Assembly: GCF_016892765.1 (NCBI RefSeq)
Contig: NZ_JAFEMD010000002.1
Coordinates: 1-64,000, forward strand
Direction: 5' to 3'
DNA: 64,000 nt
From: Microvirga arvi
GTDB lineage: Bacteria > Pseudomonadota > Alphaproteobacteria > Rhizobiales > Beijerinckiaceae
Shown here: positions 60,900 to 64,000 of the stretch, piece by piece
Position numbering within the stretch: the first letter of the stretch is position 1
Layout: each line of letters begins with the position of its first letter
Program-made: the position numbers and the translations under genes
The notes under the pieces: generated by a model
What the model saw: only the letters and a program-made list of their open reading frames with translations
Told to the model about the DNA's origin: nothing
The model's database searches: none

Positions 60900-61070
60900 T
60901 TCTTGCATCCCCAGGCGGAGAGGGATCGAGGCTGGGGGTCGGAACGTCAGGGCGCTGTGCTCGGTAATCTCGTCCACCACGTCATCACCGGCCTTGTGCC
61001 GGTGATCCCGATGCTGCTGAGCGCCATGCTTCTCCGTACCGAGATGGCCGGGACAGGTCTGGCCATGACG
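60900..61070. repeat. Degenerate composite repeat with R2 copy 7
   Basis: The GAGAGGGATCGAGGCTGGGG / GTCGGAACGTCAGGGCGC part (60920-60960) is a worn version of the flank in the 20.07-kb element, joined to R2 copy 7 (60979-61070). It occupies half of the 347-bp gap between the TPR and ETF-QO genes; the rest shows no gene. Confidence 0.7.
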
Positions 61071-61125
61071 GAAAGGTCTCACCTAGCCCCTGCCCTCGAG
61101 GAGAAGAGAATTGAGAGGGATGCCC

Positions 61126-62790
61126 TCACATATTCACATAATTCGGCCCGCCACCGCCTTCGGGGGTGACCCAGTTGATGTTCTGGTTCGGGTCCTTGAT
61201 GTCGCAGGTTTTGCAGTGGACGCAGTTCTGAGCGTTGATCTGGTAGCGCACGCCCCCCTCGCCCTCGACCCATTCATAGACGCCCGCCGGGCAGTAGCGC
61301 TGCGAGGGGCCACCGAACACATCGTGCTCCGAGCCCTTCTGCAGGCTCATGTCCTTGACCTTGAGATGGACCGGCTGGTCCTCCTCGTGGTTGGTGTTGG
61401 ACAGGAACACCGAGGAGAGCTTGTCGAAGGTCAGCACCCCGTCCGGCTTATCGTACTTGATCGGCTTGACAGACGAGAGCGGCAGCAGGCACTCGTGGTC
61501 GGGCTTGCCGTGGCTCATGGTGCCGAAGGGCGACCAGCCGAAGATCTCAGTCAGCCACATGTCGAGCCCGCCGAGCGCCACGCCGGCCGTCGTGCCGTAT
61601 TTCGACCAGAGCGGCTTGACGTTGCGCACCCGCTTGAGGTCGTAGCCGATGGGCGAGGCACGCCAGGATTCCTCGTAAGCTGAGACCTCGTCATGGGCCC
61701 GCCCCGCCTGCAGGGCCGCAAACACGTGATCGGCGCAGAGCATGCCCGACAGGATGGCGTTGTGGCTGCCCTTGATGCGCGGCACGTTCACGAAGCCGGC
61801 GGAGTCGCCCACGAGGCAGCCGCCCGGGAACGAGAGGCGCGGCACCGACTGCCAGCCGCCTTCCATGATGGCGCGCGCGCCGTAGCCGATGCGCTTTCCG
61901 CCCTCGAACACGTCGCGCACCATCGGGTGGGTCTTGAAGCGCTGGAACTCGTCGAAGGGCGACAGGGTCGGGTTCTTGTAGTTGAGGTGCACCACGAAGC
62001 CGACGGACACGAGGTTGTCGTCGAAATGGTAGAGCCAGGAGCCGCCGCCGGCATTGTTCGGCAGCGGCCAGCCCATGGAGTGGCGCACCAGCCCTGGCCG
62101 GAAGTGCTCGGGCTTGACCTGCCACAGCTCCTTGATGCCGATGCCGTATTTCTGGTGGTCGCGGTCCTGGTTGAGGCCGAAGCGCTCGACCATCTGCTTG
62201 GTGAGCGAGCCCCGCGCCCCTTCGCCGAAGATCGTGTACTTGGCGCGCAGCTCCATGCCGCGGGTGAAGTTGGCGTTGGGCTCGCCATTGCGGCTGATGC
62301 CCATGTCGCCGGTGGCCACTCCCACCACCTTGCCGTCGTCGATCAGGACCTCGGCGGCCGGGAAGCCCGGATAAATCTCGACGCCGAGCTCCTCCGCCTT
62401 GCGGCCGAGATAGCGGGCAACGTTGCCGAGCGAGCCGACGAAGTTGCCGTGGTTGTTCATGAGCTTGGGCATGAACACGTTGGGCAGCTTCACCCCGCCG
62501 GCATGGCCCAGATACATGAACTCGTCGGCGGTGACTTCCGTCTTGAGGGGACGGTCGGGATCGGAGCGCCACTCGGGCAGAAGACCGTCGAGGCCGATCG
62601 GGTCGATCACCGCGCCGGACAGGATGTGCGCGCCGACCTCGGAGCCCTTCTCGACCACGACCACGGAGAGGTCCGCTCCTGCCTCGGCCGCCTGCTGCTT
62701 GAGCCGGATGGCAGTCGCCAGGCCCGCAGGACCTGCGCCCACGACGACGACGTCGAATTCCATCGATTCACGGGCGGGCAGATCGGCCAT
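61126..62790 (-). CDS. Electron-transfer flavoprotein-ubiquinone oxidoreductase
   Basis: A 554-aa enzyme that passes electrons from ETF (loaded by acyl-CoA and other dehydrogenases) to ubiquinone at the inner membrane. The N-terminal FAD motif VVGAGPAGLATAIRL lies near 16-30; the monotopic membrane/ubiquinone part includes GCLVGDSAGFVNVPRIKGSHNA near 340-361; the C-terminal [4Fe-4S] site has CPAGVYEW and CVHCKTCDIKDP near 500-540. The length is that of the family. It ends with GGGGPNYVNM. It links the acyl-CoA dehydrogenase of this window to the quinone pool. Confidence 0.96.
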   Translation of the reverse strand: MADLPARESMEFDVVVVGAGPAGLATAIRLKQQAAEAGADLSVVVVEKGSEVGAHILSGAVIDPIGLDGLLPEWRSDPDRPLKTEVTADEFMYLGHAGGVKLPNVFMPKLMNNHGNFVGSLGNVARYLGRKAEELGVEIYPGFPAAEVLIDDGKVVGVATGDMGISRNGEPNANFTRGMELRAKYTIFGEGARGSLTKQMVERFGLNQDRDHQKYGIGIKELWQVKPEHFRPGLVRHSMGWPLPNNAGGGSWLYHFDDNLVSVGFVVHLNYKNPTLSPFDEFQRFKTHPMVRDVFEGGKRIGYGARAIMEGGWQSVPRLSFPGGCLVGDSAGFVNVPRIKGSHNAILSGMLCADHVFAALQAGRAHDEVSAYEESWRASPIGYDLKRVRNVKPLWSKYGTTAGVALGGLDMWLTEIFGWSPFGTMSHGKPDHECLLPLSSVKPIKYDKPDGVLTFDKLSSVFLSNTNHEEDQPVHLKVKDMSLQKGSEHDVFGGPSQRYCPAGVYEWVEGEGGVRYQINAQNCVHCKTCDIKDPNQNINWVTPEGGGGPNYVNM

Positions 62791-62988
62791 GGCTTCCTCC
62801 TGATACGCAGTTCAACGCTTGAGCGGATGGATGGTTTACATATGAACTATCTGTCCGATTTCTCAAGCCGTTCTTATCAACTCACTCTCCTAGCTGCATT
62901 GCCGCGATGCTGAAAGTTCCCTTTCCGCATAAGGTTATGCTCAAACCCGATCATCGTCTGATTTGAGGGAGAATCGTCAGCTCGCTCT

Positions 62989-63092
62989 GGCGCACCGTGC
63001 GGACCCGAAGGGCCGCGCTCAACGATGCGCCGCTTAAGAATGAGCATCGGATGGATCCCAAAAGTGCAAGTCCACTTTTGGGTCCGAGGCTC
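62989..63092. repeat. R1 two-hairpin dispersed repeat, copy 3 (inverted)
   Basis: Module 2 (62989-63030) comes first and module 1 (63042-63092) second, the reverse orientation of copy 1. About 50 bp of module 1 (CGGACCCAAAAGTGGACTTG and onward on the minus strand) are identical to copy 1. It lies in the 376-bp gap between ETF-QO and the methyltransferase gene; a ribosome-binding GGAGG is at 63149. Confidence 0.85.
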
Positions 63093-63166
63093 AAGCAGGG
63101 CAGTTGTATCAGTGGGAAAAGACCATCTCGAGTTGTTCGACAGCGACGGGAGGTTTACAAAAGGGC

Positions 63167-63733
63167 ATGCAGGATCAGCCGTCCCACCACGCAGCGTTCT
63201 ATACGCTTTTCGAGACTTCCATCGGCCTTTGTGGGCTGGCCTGGAACGAGCGTGGCGTGGTCGGCTTTCAGCTCCCCGAGGACAGCCCATCCAAGACCCG
63301 TGCCCGCCTTGCCAGGCGCTTTCCCGGGATCGTCGAAGCCCCGCCGCCATCGGACATCCAGGGCATCACCGCCGATGTGACGGCCCTGCTCCAGGGCGAT
63401 GCGCGGGATTTGTCTGCCGTGCCGCTGGACATGGACGGCGTGCCGGATTTCGACCGCCGTGTCTACGAGATTGCCCGCGGGATCCCACCGGGCCGCGTGC
63501 TGACCTATGGTGAGGTTGCCTCCCGACTGGGCATCAACAACGCTCGCGCCATAGGCCAGGCTCTCGGGCGCAATCCGTTTGCCATCATTGTGCCCTGTCA
63601 CCGGGTCGTTGCAGCGGACGGCAAGCTCGGAGGTTTCTCGGCCAATGGCGGCGCCGCGACCAAGCGTCGGCTCCTTGCCATTGAAGGTGCCAGACGTGAC
63701 GAGAACCCGACACTCTTCGATCTGATTTCGTGA
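63167..63733 (+). CDS. Methylated-DNA-[protein]-cysteine S-methyltransferase
   Basis: A 188-aa suicide repair protein that takes the alkyl group from O6-alkylguanine. The active site IVPCHRVV, with the acceptor Cys, is near residue 141; the Arg-finger helix RVYEIARGIPPGRVLTYGEV near 100-119 and the RAIGQALGRNP recognition helix near 127-137 are in place. ATG 63167 (MQDQPSHHAAFY) is preferred to an upstream start inside non-coding sequence. The uracil-DNA glycosylase gene follows after 69 bp, so this is a small DNA-repair pair. Confidence 0.94.
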   Translation: MQDQPSHHAAFYTLFETSIGLCGLAWNERGVVGFQLPEDSPSKTRARLARRFPGIVEAPPPSDIQGITADVTALLQGDARDLSAVPLDMDGVPDFDRRVYEIARGIPPGRVLTYGEVASRLGINNARAIGQALGRNPFAIIVPCHRVVAADGKLGGFSANGGAATKRRLLAIEGARRDENPTLFDLIS

Positions 63734-63802
63734 GAATAGGACCCATTGGGTTCTTCGCAGACCTGAGTTGTCCACAGCCCCTTGAATGCTTACATACGGA
63801 TC

Positions 63803-64000
63803 ATGCAGGATCTCCCCTCCGACCGTGACGCTCTCCAGGCGCTCCTCGACTTCCATGTCGAGGCGGGGGTGGACCTTGCGCTCGACGAAACTCCGCACAA
63901 CCGCTTCGCCGAGCCGAAATCCAAGCCTGCTCAGCCAAAGGTTTCCCCGCCCAAGGCCGAACCGGCCAAACCCACCTCTCCTCCCCGCGCCCTTCCGAAG
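63803..64000 (+). CDS. Uracil-DNA glycosylase, N-terminal part (runs off the window)
   Basis: 66 codons are present. The start MQDLPSDRDALQALLDFHVE and GVDLALDETPHNRFAE match the N-terminal extension of family 4-type uracil-DNA glycosylases of Rhizobiales, and a Pro/Lys-rich linker follows (PKAEPAKPTSPPRALPK). The catalytic core with the GEAPG and HPA motifs lies beyond the window, so the assignment rests on this N-terminus and on its usual position near ETF-QO. Confidence 0.72.
   Translation, partial: MQDLPSDRDALQALLDFHVEAGVDLALDETPHNRFAEPKSKPAQPKVSPPKAEPAKPTSPPRALPK

Overview
The window reads as chromosome of a GC-rich alphaproteobacterium of the order Hyphomicrobiales (Rhizobiales), most likely Methylobacteriaceae and perhaps close to Microvirga. 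The evidence is the set of order-typical genes (TIGR02301 and DUF6894 proteins, an RT0821/Lpp0805-like lipoprotein beside pdxH, ETF-QO next to a TPR protein and ispE), a SAM-II type riboswitch, an EcfG-type stress promoter, and many palindromic intergenic repeats. The genus is inferred from gene content only. I see no rRNA, tRNA, CRISPR array, transposase or phage gene.

0-6.4 kb: a strong minus-strand promoter with a structured leader leaving the window at base 1, then core genes (histidine phosphatase, fabI, a CbpA-type dnaJ, a lipoprotein, pdxH, an SDR). 6.4-9.4 kb: an accessory island with visibly lower GC, four orphan or secreted proteins, an ABM-domain protein and three partial copies of the 5' end of one absent gene. 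9.5-12.9 kb: a stand-alone citrate-synthase-like gene divergent from a fusion of a helix-turn-helix domain to citrate synthase, followed by an overlapping NUDIX - TIGR02301 operon.

12.9-20.3 kb: a segment bounded by two inverted ~260-bp composite repeats. It holds a LysE exporter, a dihydroorotase-like enzyme, a YgfZ-like protein, a hybrid histidine kinase with duplicated PAS domains behind an EcfG-like promoter, PaiB and an AAC(6')-like acetyltransferase. 20.3-31.3 kb: tag, an HD phosphohydrolase, a tyrosine phosphatase, a very large DUF2339 membrane protein, xseB, dxs, a Tat-exported superoxide dismutase, tlyA, an RumA-type RNA methyltransferase and an HMCES/YedK-type protein.

31.5-45.9 kb: CorA, an SDR plus acyl-CoA dehydrogenase pair, Sua5/TsaC, WrbA with a divergent LysR regulator, an AcuI-type reductase, an MFS transporter, an RTX metalloprotease, an SleB-type hydrolase, an XRE/MmyB-type regulator with a divergent membrane protein, and a GFA protein. 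45.9-64 kb: pyruvate phosphate dikinase, an L,D-transpeptidase, glyS-glyQ, an S49 peptidase, a TrmN6-like methyltransferase, a DUF2007 protein, a polyprenyl diphosphate synthase, a riboswitch-controlled orphan metQ, ispE, a TPR protein, ETF-QO, a methylguanine-DNA methyltransferase and the start of a uracil-DNA glycosylase.

Connections: dxs, ispE and the polyprenyl synthase all serve isoprenoid/quinone synthesis, and ETF-QO feeds the quinone pool with electrons from acyl-CoA dehydrogenases such as the one at 33.5-35.3 kb. Four DNA-damage proteins (Tag, HMCES-like, MGMT, UDG) are present. The strongest non-routine signals are the SAM-II riboswitch, the EcfG promoter, the HTH-citrate synthase fusion, the triplicated gene fragment and the repeat families.
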